DNA of 23,613 bases from the IMG/VR virus record IMGVR_UViG_3300017989_000446, positions 1 through 23,613 of that record, one strand, 5' to 3'. This document shows, in pieces, positions 17,591-23,535 of this stretch. Both the position numbers and the translations under genes were made by a program. The stretch's first letter is position 1; each line of letters opens with the position of its first letter. This DNA comes from a virus. The notes under the pieces were generated by a model. It saw nothing but the letters and a program-made list of their open reading frames with translations. It was not told the origin of the DNA and did not search any database.

Positions 17591-17916
17591 GCGCCCCCTT
17601 TACCTAAAATAGTTCGTATTTCTATATTTTTTGTACCAACTATTAACCCCATAACCCCTTCTTCAATTACGGCCAGCCTACATTCATACACAACTGTTGG
17701 ATCTACTATATATCCAGTACGCCCAATTATCGTAACATCTGTTTTAAGAATGCCCCCTAACACCCCGTCTAAATCATTATCAAATATAATTTCTTTAATA
17801 TATAAATCCTCCTTAATAGCCGGGCTATACTTCATCCAGATATCAATAAGTTCATAGCGGTTCTTGCATTCAAAAATAATTTCGCCTTCTTCGTATTCTA
17901 AATATGTTTTATCCAT
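17587..17916 (-). CDS. Small hypothetical acidic protein
   Basis: The 109-residue product is acidic in the first half (YLEYEEGEIIFECKNRYELI) and contains beta-type hydrophobic stretches later (VTIIGRTGYIVDPTVVYECR). Overlaps exist with both neighbouring genes. No recognised domain. The arrangement suggests co-translation with the rest of the small-gene block. Confidence 0.6.
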   Translation of the reverse strand: MDKTYLEYEEGEIIFECKNRYELIDIWMKYSPAIKEDLYIKEIIFDNDLDGVLGGILKTDVTIIGRTGYIVDPTVVYECRLAVIEEGVMGLIVGTKNIEIRTILGKGGA

Positions 17917-18115
17917 CCTCTTCTCCTTTTAATAATCCGGCGTACCTAACAAAATCTTTCTTACGAACCCGTATCTCAATATTGCCTTCAGTCATATGCT
18001 GGACCGACATGGCAACATACATTGTACCATCTTTATAACTCATATTAACTTCTACGTCATTAGTATCCTGCTTTGCTCTAACGAACCCCTCTACTATTAC
18101 TTCGCTATTCATCAT
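17909..18115 (-). CDS. Small hypothetical protein, beta-rich
   Basis: The 68-residue product, MMNSEVIVEGFVRAKQDTND and onward, has alternating hydrophobic residues consistent with a small beta-barrel or beta-sheet protein. It overlaps the previous gene's end by about 11 bases. No family recognised. Confidence 0.55.
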   Translation of the reverse strand: MMNSEVIVEGFVRAKQDTNDVEVNMSYKDGTMYVAMSVQHMTEGNIEIRVRKKDFVRYAGLLKGEEDG

Positions 18116-18323
18116 TCATCTCCTCCTGATCCGCTTTTTCTCGTTTAAATGTAAATAACTGAAAATATTTCTCCAAGTTTTCCTTGTGAGCGTACCACCT
18201 ACCTTCCTCAAACCGGGCAGGCATACCTTTCGTAATGAATCGACTAAATTTGTATTCACTTATCCCAAGGTAATCACAAATAGCCTGCTTGCCATCTAAT
18301 AGTCCGGTATTGGATTTAGTCAT
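18105..18323 (-). CDS. Small winged-helix DNA-binding protein
   Basis: The 72-residue product contains a compact DNA-binding motif of the excisionase/Nu1 type: 'GKQAICDYLGISEYKFSRFI' (helix-turn-helix), then 'TKGMPARFEEGRWYAHKENL' (wing and third helix). Its ATG overlaps the large terminase stop as ATGACTAA, 8 bases. The gene could bind a packaging or regulatory site; it is a second Nu1-like motif close to the small terminase, whose relation is unclear. Confidence 0.7.
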   Translation of the reverse strand: MTKSNTGLLDGKQAICDYLGISEYKFSRFITKGMPARFEEGRWYAHKENLEKYFQLFTFKREKADQEEMNDE

Positions 18324-20127
18324 GCGCTCTCACACCCTTTGATATAACCCGTCTGCCGCTTGTCGCAGCTACAGCTTCGCGCTCTGCTACAGGCCTTATA
18401 AGATTAATTCCGCCTCCTGGCCACTCTGGATCGGCAAGCGCCATACACCCAATCTCGCAATCGAGTAAATGATTCGCCCTACCGCTTATTTGACACCACT
18501 CTTCCTCATTCTTATCATTTACCTTTAGTTCCTCAGCCAGGATCTGCTTTGCGTAATCCACCCCTACATCTTTATGGAGGTACGCTGGGCGTTCATCCTG
18601 CTTATCCTTAGCTGCACTGCCCATCCGTACGTGAAACATCGTCTTCAGCTTAAATGTGTCCAAATGGATAAGCTGTAACCCGCCGTCCATTGCTTTACCA
18701 GATGGGAGCTTATCAAATGGCTTACCCACCCTAATCAATTCTGCACCAGGGAAGCTCTTTGACGACCCCTTAGTACCCCATACGCGGCACCCCTTACCTC
18801 TCTGATTCTTACGAAGCCATTGATACGCCGCCTCAGTCATAGTTACGTTTTCATATTTACCTTCGCCGCCCCCTGTATCAATAGCCGCCCTCCATATTTT
18901 CATAGGTTTTACGGACCCTGCGTGTGGGTATTCTGTCTTAAATAGTAAATTTTCCACGTCGGACCAAGTAGACAAACGTCCGTAGTGCACCAACCAACTC
19001 GTAAAATCCGGCGCAAATGCCCTAACCGCAAACCAAAAATCATATTTCTGGCAATCAACGAAGCAGGTTAGAGCCACGGCCTCTTCCGGTACAGTCTGTG
19101 GCTTTAGATCAACCTTCGCTTTTAATACATGTGTTTCAGTATGATTTTCAAGCTTTTTAACCATGCTAAACGGCTCGGCTAACGTAGAGTTGATAAAACC
19201 CTGGAGCGCCCCCACCTGTTTCTCTTTTGGGAGTTTAAATATATCTACCCATTCACTTATGAGATTTTCAAGCTTGCCTGAGTCCATTTTTGAGTAAATT
19301 CGGTTAATGTGATTCGCCCACTTTCTCTCGTCACCAACCGAAGGGCTTCTTGGCACTTCTTCCCCCTCGGATACGGCGTTATTCTTCTGGATCGAAGTCC
19401 ATAACTTCTCGCACGTTCCGCACTGATATCTCGCAGTTTCTTTGATCTGTCTTTTTGTAGCATCCCTACCTCCTTCCCATACAACTCTTCCGAATTTATA
19501 TTGTTTGTTATCTTTCCCACGGTACATTCCATCCTCAAACCCATGTATGTGCTCTTTAGACCACCTAAGAGGTTGTTTAACACCACAATACGGGCAAGGC
19601 ACGTGCCAATCAAGGATTATGTCAGAAGTCTCCATTAACATCGTTATGTTACCAGTATCTATTGTGGGGGTGCTTAGGAATATGTGTTTGAAGTATCCAG
19701 TTGAATATGATTTAGTTCGTTCTGTGATAAGTGTTAATCTTGAAGCTTCTTCTGAGGCTACATTATACCCAGGTTTGTTTACCTCATCGCCTATGACTAT
19801 CCTTTCCGGTCTCGTAGCTATCTTAGCAACCGAGGAGGCCCAGGCAAAATCTATGTGGCCGCCATTAGGTGTATCTATTGTTTTATTTGTGAAGAATTTC
19901 TTACGGTATAGGTCTGATAAGGCAGAAGAATCTTTGAACATCGGCGTTAATTTATCGCTACTCACGAATTTAGACGTATCTTCGTCGGCTAACACAACCA
20001 TGACACTGGACGGGTCCTGGTGCAAGTAGTACCCAGCTACATTCTCTACCAAAGCAACTGTTTTACCTATCTGAGCAGGAGCGCATAATACCTGTTGATC
20101 CACCATAGGGTCCGCGCATCTGTTCAT
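18316..20127 (-). CDS. Terminase large subunit, lambda gpA-like
   Basis: The frame from ATG at 20127 encodes 603 residues. Walker A 'APAQIGKT' is at residues 16-23, Walker B 'RIVIGDEV' about 109-116, and a gpA-type zinc pair CPYC (178-181) and CGTC (236-239) follows. The nuclease domain begins near 'CFVDCQKYDFWF' (about 355-366). It packages DNA by ATP-driven translocation and cuts it. The conserved gpA N-terminus does not start here: the frame is open and protein-like for 56 more codons (20128-20295) with no ATG, GTG or TTG. Its real start is thus non-canonical, or an upstream frameshift or sequence error exists. Confidence 0.93.
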   Translation of the reverse strand: MNRCADPMVDQQVLCAPAQIGKTVALVENVAGYYLHQDPSSVMVVLADEDTSKFVSSDKLTPMFKDSSALSDLYRKKFFTNKTIDTPNGGHIDFAWASSVAKIATRPERIVIGDEVNKPGYNVASEEASRLTLITERTKSYSTGYFKHIFLSTPTIDTGNITMLMETSDIILDWHVPCPYCGVKQPLRWSKEHIHGFEDGMYRGKDNKQYKFGRVVWEGGRDATKRQIKETARYQCGTCEKLWTSIQKNNAVSEGEEVPRSPSVGDERKWANHINRIYSKMDSGKLENLISEWVDIFKLPKEKQVGALQGFINSTLAEPFSMVKKLENHTETHVLKAKVDLKPQTVPEEAVALTCFVDCQKYDFWFAVRAFAPDFTSWLVHYGRLSTWSDVENLLFKTEYPHAGSVKPMKIWRAAIDTGGGEGKYENVTMTEAAYQWLRKNQRGKGCRVWGTKGSSKSFPGAELIRVGKPFDKLPSGKAMDGGLQLIHLDTFKLKTMFHVRMGSAAKDKQDERPAYLHKDVGVDYAKQILAEELKVNDKNEEEWCQISGRANHLLDCEIGCMALADPEWPGGGINLIRPVAEREAVAATSGRRVISKGVRAHD

Positions 20128-20295
20128 GACAGGCTCAAAGAATGGTGTTAATTCAATAGGATACAGCCCGGTAATTCCGGAAAGCTTACCTAATTCCCGG
20201 TATTTACACGCCCATTCGGTAATAGTTATCTTTTCCGGCGGGCGCGCAGATTCCCGCTCCTGCTCAGACCATTGGTTTAGTAGATTTATGCTGAT
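20128..20295 (-). other. In-frame N-terminal extension of large terminase lacking a start codon
   Basis: Upstream of the first ATG the terminase frame continues with gpA-like sequence (PPEKITITEWACKYRELGKL, later 'GITGLYPIELTPFFEPV') before an in-frame TAA at 20299-20301. The only possible starts are non-standard: ATC at 20295 lies 6 bases after a GGGGG site, ATA at 20289, ATA or ATT further in, or CTG. The segment overlaps the end of the small membrane protein gene. Confidence 0.75.
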
Positions 20296-20452
20296 ACTTT
20301 ACCCCCACTTGGTTAAATTGTAGTATTTTACATATAAGCTGGATATCCAACACAACAAGCATACCAAATGTGAACATTAATATGTTTCGGTCCATAACAT
20401 ATCCTGAGTATACTGCCACAAACTGAGTGAATAAGAATACCAATGTGTACAT
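20264..20452 (-). CDS. Two-helix small membrane protein
   Basis: The preferred ATG at 20452 has GGGAGG four bases upstream and overlaps the preceding zinc-ribbon gene's TAA as TAATG; a GTG at 20479 is less likely. The 62-residue product has two membrane helices (LVFLFTQFVAVYSGYV and ILMFTFGMLVVLDIQLI) and a basic tail. This could be a holin-like protein, but size and place between packaging genes do not prove it. The end overlaps the terminase frame. Confidence 0.6.
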   Translation of the reverse strand: MYTLVFLFTQFVAVYSGYVMDRNILMFTFGMLVVLDIQLICKILQFNQVGVKYQHKSTKPMV

Positions 20453-20589
20453 TAATCCTCCCAGCGCTTGCCACACCACCTACATGTGTAGCGCTTTACC
20501 CATTCGATTAGAAAACCGCCGTTGCACACGCGTTCTTTCTTATCTACGTAGCTCTCAACATCTGTGCTTTTGCACCGCGCACATACCAT
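20452..20589 (-). CDS. 45-residue zinc-ribbon-like protein
   Basis: A short frame, MVCARCKSTDVESYVDKKER and onward, ends in TAA at 20452-20454. GGAGG lies six bases before the ATG at 20589. Cysteine pairs CARC near the N-terminus and CRWC near the C-terminus form a four-cysteine zinc ribbon. The stop overlaps the next start as TAATG, which supports translation. Such mini zinc-ribbon proteins are common in phage packaging regions; role unknown. Confidence 0.7.
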   Translation of the reverse strand: MVCARCKSTDVESYVDKKERVCNGGFLIEWVKRYTCRWCGKRWED

Positions 20590-20610
20590 TCATAACCTCC
20601 TTCAAAATGA

Positions 20611-20671
20611 TGCCCGAGGTGGGCTTCGAACCCACGCCAGTCCGTCGACTGAGCGCCCCGCGGCCCCGAGC
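20611..20671 (-). other. tRNA 3'-half-like element / possible attachment site
   Basis: On the minus strand, GTGGG-TTCGAAG-CCCAC is a standard T arm (20619-20635), followed by CTCGGGC and A, a 3' acceptor strand and discriminator base. A 5-bp hairpin CAGTC-GACG-GACTG (20638-20651) precedes it, like a class II variable arm. GCTCGGG (20665-20671) can pair with CTCGGGC using two G-U pairs, but a proper D arm and anticodon arm are absent, so this is not a functional canonical tRNA. It could be an attP core copied from a host tRNA, a tRNA remnant, or a structured RNA. Confidence 0.55.
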
Positions 20672-20676
20672 CTATA

Positions 20677-21126
20677 TTAATCCCCCATAAACCGCCCCTT
20701 ACGGGCGAAATTATCTCTTACTTTCCATAACTCTTCGTTTAGCTTCTCTCTTATGCCTATCTCATCCAGGCCTTCGAGCATCGGAGCCAACCGCAAACCC
20801 AACGCAGCGAGCATGCCTGACATCTCGGATACCCTCCACGCCCAGGCCGCTAATACATCATCAATGGGTATAACCGACTCTTCCAGCTTTGTGGCCTTTA
20901 CCTGTTCTACGCGCGCTTTAGCCCTCCAATACTCTAATTTTGCCACGTATATGTCAGACTCTTCATTATCCTCCGGGGCGTAGATATTCTCCGCCCACCA
21001 CTGCACAACTTCCTTGATATCCCAGGCATTTTTACCTTTTTTTGGGCAACCTCTTTCCCCGTAAAGAGTAACTGTGCGCGGTAGCACCCCAAATATCTCT
21101 GCTATTTGACTTGTGGTTAAAATCAA
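20677..21126 (-). CDS. Terminase small subunit, Nu1-like
   Basis: The 149-residue product begins with a winged helix-turn-helix (TTSQIAEIFGVLPRTVTLYG, then 'GCPKKGKNAWDIKEVVQWW') as in lambda Nu1, followed by a helical segment with 'KLEYWRAKARVEQVKATKLE' and 'DVLAAWAWRVSEMSGMLAAL' typical of oligomerising small terminases. It recognises the packaging site and works with the large subunit. The start is TTG at 21126, preceded by GGGAGGG, and overlaps the HNH gene's TGA. Confidence 0.88.
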   Translation of the reverse strand: MILTTSQIAEIFGVLPRTVTLYGERGCPKKGKNAWDIKEVVQWWAENIYAPEDNEESDIYVAKLEYWRAKARVEQVKATKLEESVIPIDDVLAAWAWRVSEMSGMLAALGLRLAPMLEGLDEIGIREKLNEELWKVRDNFARKGRFMGD

Positions 21127-21665
21127 ATCACCCTCCCGTGGTTAGCATGGTACCCGTACTCACGCTCTGCATTTCTTCTCACTACCACCGCGTCAGCCAT
21201 ATCAGTAAAATAGCCTAATGAGATAAGTCTGCCACCAACGGATATCATAGCATTCCACTTTCTATGCCATTTATGCCAATATACTCCTACCACCCCTGAC
21301 GTATTATTTCTTGGTAATCTTTTATTACGGTTATTTTCGAGCACTGTCACGGCTCTTAGGTTAACCCACCTATTATCCAACGAATTCCCATTTATGTGGT
21401 CTATTTTATCTTCTGGGAAGTTGCCGGTCATGTATAAAAACGCCAGTCTATGCGCTAAAAAAGGCCTATCGGCTATCGACACAACTATGTACCGGGTGCT
21501 CGACACACCCTTATCGACTCTCTTATACCCAGCTACTTTACCGTAGTACCTGCTGTTCCACCTACGCGTTTCCCTGTCAATACCTTGGCGTTTCTTCCAG
21601 ATAAATACCCCAGTATCAGGGTTATATATTAATAATTGTTTTAACCTTTCTTGAGTAAGCTCCAC
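21123..21665 (-). CDS. HNH endonuclease with AP2-like domain
   Basis: The 180-residue protein has an HNH_3 nuclease domain: 'AHRLAFLYMTGNFPEDKIDH' (His72, Asp89, His90), 'INGNSLDNRWVNLRAVTVLE' (Asn92, Asn98, Asn102). An AP2-like DNA-binding domain follows (SGVVGVYWHKWHRKWNAMIS to about residue 173). It is a free-standing, homing-type endonuclease common beside terminase genes, and may nick packaging or unrelated DNA. The GTG start at 21665 overlaps the TAG of the upstream gene. Confidence 0.93.
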   Translation of the reverse strand: MELTQERLKQLLIYNPDTGVFIWKKRQGIDRETRRWNSRYYGKVAGYKRVDKGVSSTRYIVVSIADRPFLAHRLAFLYMTGNFPEDKIDHINGNSLDNRWVNLRAVTVLENNRNKRLPRNNTSGVVGVYWHKWHRKWNAMISVGGRLISLGYFTDMADAVVVRRNAEREYGYHANHGRVI

Positions 21666-21940
21666 TACGCGCCCTCCCTATGCCTCAACACCGGCGCTAA
21701 AATTCCATCAATCCTATCGCGTACGCTGAGTACAACCAACATTAAAGCCTCAATAGATTCCGCTTCAGACGCCTTAATTTCATGTTCGACTAAAGAATTC
21801 AAAACAGAATCAAGCGTGTAATAGTGGCCTTTAATTTTTTCGTTTTCCTTACCACTCTCCGAAGTAACCTTGGTGTATAATTGGTACTCCTTATCATTTG
21901 ACCGCAGCCACAAATCCTTTGATACCTGTATGTTCATCAC
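21665..21940 (-). CDS. Hypothetical protein
   Basis: The 91-residue product is mixed: beta-like start (VSKDLWLRSNDKEYQLYTKV), then a helical half (SLVEHEIKASEAESIEALML). The start ATGATG overlaps the previous gene's end by 4 bases. No family recognised. Confidence 0.6.
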   Translation of the reverse strand: MMNIQVSKDLWLRSNDKEYQLYTKVTSESGKENEKIKGHYYTLDSVLNSLVEHEIKASEAESIEALMLVVLSVRDRIDGILAPVLRHREGA

Positions 21941-22161
21941 TGCACCTCTCCGAAGATCTGAATTTCAAGCGCTTCGAGTCGATTTATTATATCAGCTACT
22001 TGTTTACGCGTAGCTTCATTCCTCATCTCACTCTCTCGCTGCGGATCAATCAGGCCCCCTGTTATCTGCCTGCCGATGTCTGGACCTTTACACCCATTCT
22101 TGAATATCTCTTTCTTTTCCGCCTCTGTCAGCGCTTGCCATTTCTTCAACGCTTCACTCAT
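21937..22161 (-). CDS. Hypothetical helical protein
   Basis: The 74-residue product is helical and charged (EALKKWQALTEAEKKEIFKN and 'ATRKQVADIINRLEALEIQI'), with a likely coiled-coil C-terminus. GGAGG lies upstream of the ATG. It ends in overlap with the next gene. No family recognised. Confidence 0.6.
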   Translation of the reverse strand: MSEALKKWQALTEAEKKEIFKNGCKGPDIGRQITGGLIDPQRESEMRNEATRKQVADIINRLEALEIQIFGEVQ

Positions 22162-22172
22162 ACCCCCACCTC

Positions 22173-22241
22173 CTAATTTAAAGCGCCGCAGGTCGGTACG
22201 GCGCAGCCAGTTTTGTTATTAAATTCAATGAAACAACTCAT
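22173..22241 (-). CDS. Possible 22-residue cysteine-containing microprotein
   Basis: In the gap between two genes, ATG at 22241 follows AAGGAG with a 9-base spacer and leads to a 22-codon frame (MSCFIEFNNKTGCAVPTCGA and two more residues) with three cysteines. Its TAG (22173-22175) is fused to the ribosome site of the next gene. A 6-bp hairpin (GCGCCG/CGGCGC, 22183-22204) lies inside. It could be a real microprotein, a leader or chance. Confidence 0.35.
   Translation of the reverse strand: MSCFIEFNNKTGCAVPTCGALN
22183..22204 (-). terminator. Weak hairpin in intergenic gap
   Basis: Inverted repeat GCGCCG / CGGCGC with a 10-base loop, followed on the minus strand by TTTAAATT rather than a clean T run. 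It may be a weak terminator or attenuator, or belong to the tiny ORF that spans it. Confidence 0.25.
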
Positions 22242-22257
22242 TTAGGCACACTCCTTG

Positions 22258-22626
22258 TTAATTGTTATCACTCTTGCTCACCTCCGACCAGGGAAGCTCC
22301 GATATTATCCAAGCAACTTCCGTCAGACGTTGCGTAGATCCACCTGTAATATCTCTGTATCTAACACGGTACCATTCCGCCATAGGGCTGTCAACATGCA
22401 AACAAAATACATCACCCGTCTTATCCTCGGTGCCCCACTTTACTGGACACGCCCCACATAAACCTGAACGGTCTGGATACTGCGCGTTGACATAACATGG
22501 TATAGAATTACTGTATTTCCTGAAATCTATGGCAGACCGCCACATTTTAGGCCATTGGTCTATCAAGGATCTCGGGTTCAAAGCCTGCCACTTCCAACGT
22601 TCTCTAAATAACGCTTCTGCATCCAT
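22258..22626 (-). CDS. Phage hypothetical protein with four cysteines
   Basis: The 122-residue product contains Trp-rich helices near the N-terminus and a cysteine-rich centre: Cys44, a CGACP motif (57, 60) and 'GDVFCLHVDSPMAEW' (Cys75, His77). It resembles a widespread small phage protein of unknown function that carries 'CG.CP' and a later Cys/His. Metal binding is plausible from the spacing. Weak GGGG-type ribosome site. Confidence 0.65.
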   Translation of the reverse strand: MDAEALFRERWKWQALNPRSLIDQWPKMWRSAIDFRKYSNSIPCYVNAQYPDRSGLCGACPVKWGTEDKTGDVFCLHVDSPMAEWYRVRYRDITGGSTQRLTEVAWIISELPWSEVSKSDNN

Positions 22627-22631
22627 AGCAC

Positions 22632-22883
22632 CTACCCCTTGTTATGTGTGATTGCCTGATACGCGTCAACTATACGTACCATCCTTTGTGAAAGTTCCAG
22701 AAGTTCGTCAAATAATATATGATCCATACTTGCCGCACGGCTTGCGGCGTGGGTGAGAATTACGGACGACACCACAGCTTGTAGCTTAGGGTCTGACTTA
22801 ATCAAGTAGTATATGGCATCTGCGACTTCTGAGCCTTCGCCCAAATCCCTATCAATGATATTAATAGCCTCTGATACATCCAT
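22632..22883 (-). CDS. Hypothetical protein, first gene of the leftward operon
   Basis: The 83-residue helical product (MDVSEAINIIDRDLGEGSEV and onward) starts at ATG 22883, preceded by AAGGAG with a 7-base spacer. It lies directly behind the strong promoter at 22920-22948. No family recognised; an early small regulator or accessory protein is possible. Confidence 0.65.
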   Translation of the reverse strand: MDVSEAINIIDRDLGEGSEVADAIYYLIKSDPKLQAVVSSVILTHAASRAASMDHILFDELLELSQRMVRIVDAYQAITHNKG

Positions 22884-22919
22884 ATATATTCTCCTTATCT
22901 AATTGTTATCGTCAGGTAG

Positions 22920-22948
22920 AATATACTTATTTTAAGTATCTTTGTCAA
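22920..22948 (-). promoter_or_regulatory. Leftward sigma70-type promoter with operator
   Basis: On the minus strand TTGACA (22943-22948), a 17-base spacer, then TATATT (22920-22925): a near-consensus promoter pointing at the gene at 22883. Within it lies the perfect inverted repeat ATACTTA-N3-TAAGTAT (22923-22939), an arrangement that would let a bound repressor block polymerase. Confidence 0.85.
22923..22939. promoter_or_regulatory. Inverted-repeat operator ATACTTA-N3-TAAGTAT
   Basis: Seven perfectly complementary bases either side of a TTT centre, lying between the -35 and -10 boxes and overlapping the -10. Position suggests a dimeric repressor site; the protein itself is not in this window. 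Confidence 0.65.
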
Positions 22949-23003
22949 GAGAAAAATTAATTTATTTTACAGCCACAAGGAAATATCTCAAAAATAGATA
23001 CAC

Positions 23004-23049
23004 AGCTACAGAGATAGCGTACGTACATTTGTTGTGTATCTCTGTAGCT
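23004..23049. repeat. 13-bp inverted repeat and 12-bp palindrome
   Basis: AGCTACAGAGATA (23004-23016) and its exact complement TATCTCTGTAGCT (23037-23049) are 20 bases apart. The right arm merges with the perfect palindrome AGCTACGTAGCT (23046-23057). Possible protein site or RNA hairpin. Confidence 0.75.
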
Positions 23050-23060
23050 ACGTAGCTGGC

Positions 23061-23109
23061 TATCTCGCTAACTTTTGCTCTATCTCACTAACTTTTGCTC
23101 TATCTCGCC
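23061..23109. repeat. 20-bp tandem repeat, 2.4 copies
   Basis: TATCTCGCTAACTTTTGCTC (23061-23080) is repeated with one change (G to A) at 23081-23100; a third copy begins at 23101 and breaks off after TATCTCGCC. The TATCTC start also appears in the adjacent inverted repeat. Confidence 0.8.
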
Positions 23110-23116
23110 AAAACCA

Positions 23117-23510
23117 CCACTCATGCGAGTTTTGAAGGGCTTTTTAAGTGCCTGTATTTATTACTAATTCCGAAGGCAACAACTTTCACACCCTTCATGA
23201 GTGGAGCATCTAACTACTTGAATTAACACCACAAAGAAGGATTTGGACTTTCATTTAGGCCTTTTTTGCTACTAACTGGCTAATACAGGTAACTGGTGGG
23301 GTCACACTGTGGCTACTGTGTACGTGCGGTGCTCTATATAGTATATTATTATTTATTATATATACTAATATAAATAATATAATATAAGAAAGAGTAACAA
23401 TATCGGTAATTTAGATACACCTTTCATGAGTGGAGGTGCTGGTCCAGATAGGAGTATTTCCTTGTGGTATTAAGTAGTTACGAATGGTGGGGGTGGTGGG
23501 ACATGAGTGG
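23117..23510. repeat. CATGAGTGGAG boxes
   Basis: CATGAGTGGAG occurs in direct orientation starting at 23196, 23425 and 23502, and CATGAGTGG is inverted at 23117-23125. The first two copies share 18 of 19 bases of ACAC(C/T)(C/T)TTCATGAGTGGAG-like sequence. This is too regular for chance and looks like iterons or operator sites. Confidence 0.75.
23335..23392. other. AT-rich tract
   Basis: About 58 bases of almost pure A and T (tatagtatattattatttat and onward), flanked on both sides by the CATGAGTGG boxes. Iterons next to an AT-rich melt region is the usual layout of replication origins; no DnaA box of standard sequence was noticed. Confidence 0.4.
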
Positions 23511-23519
23511 AGCAAAAAA

Positions 23520-23535
23520 CTGTAGTATAATACAG
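23520..23535 (+). promoter_or_regulatory. LexA-like box overlapping a rightward -10
   Basis: CTGT-AGTATAAT-ACAG (23520-23535) fits the Escherichia-type LexA consensus CTGT-N8-ACAG, flanked by AA and TT. It contains a perfect -10 TATAAT (23526-23531) on the plus strand. The matching -35 position (23503-23508, ATGAGT) falls in the third CATGAGTGGAG box. A rightward, DNA-damage-controlled promoter leaving the window is a reasonable reading. Confidence 0.55.

Noticed and set aside
20427-20690. Plus-strand frame ending in a 'VGFEPTP' peptide
   Set aside because: This peptide type arises when tRNA T-arm sequence is translated on the opposite strand; it overlaps the tRNA-like element and real minus-strand genes.
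20611-20707. A complete class II tRNA running back into the small terminase gene
   Set aside because: Only five of seven acceptor pairs form with GCCCG near 20707, and no acceptable anticodon or D arm could be drawn.
23061-23109. CRISPR-like array
   Set aside because: The 20-bp units are directly adjacent with no spacers and fewer than three copies.
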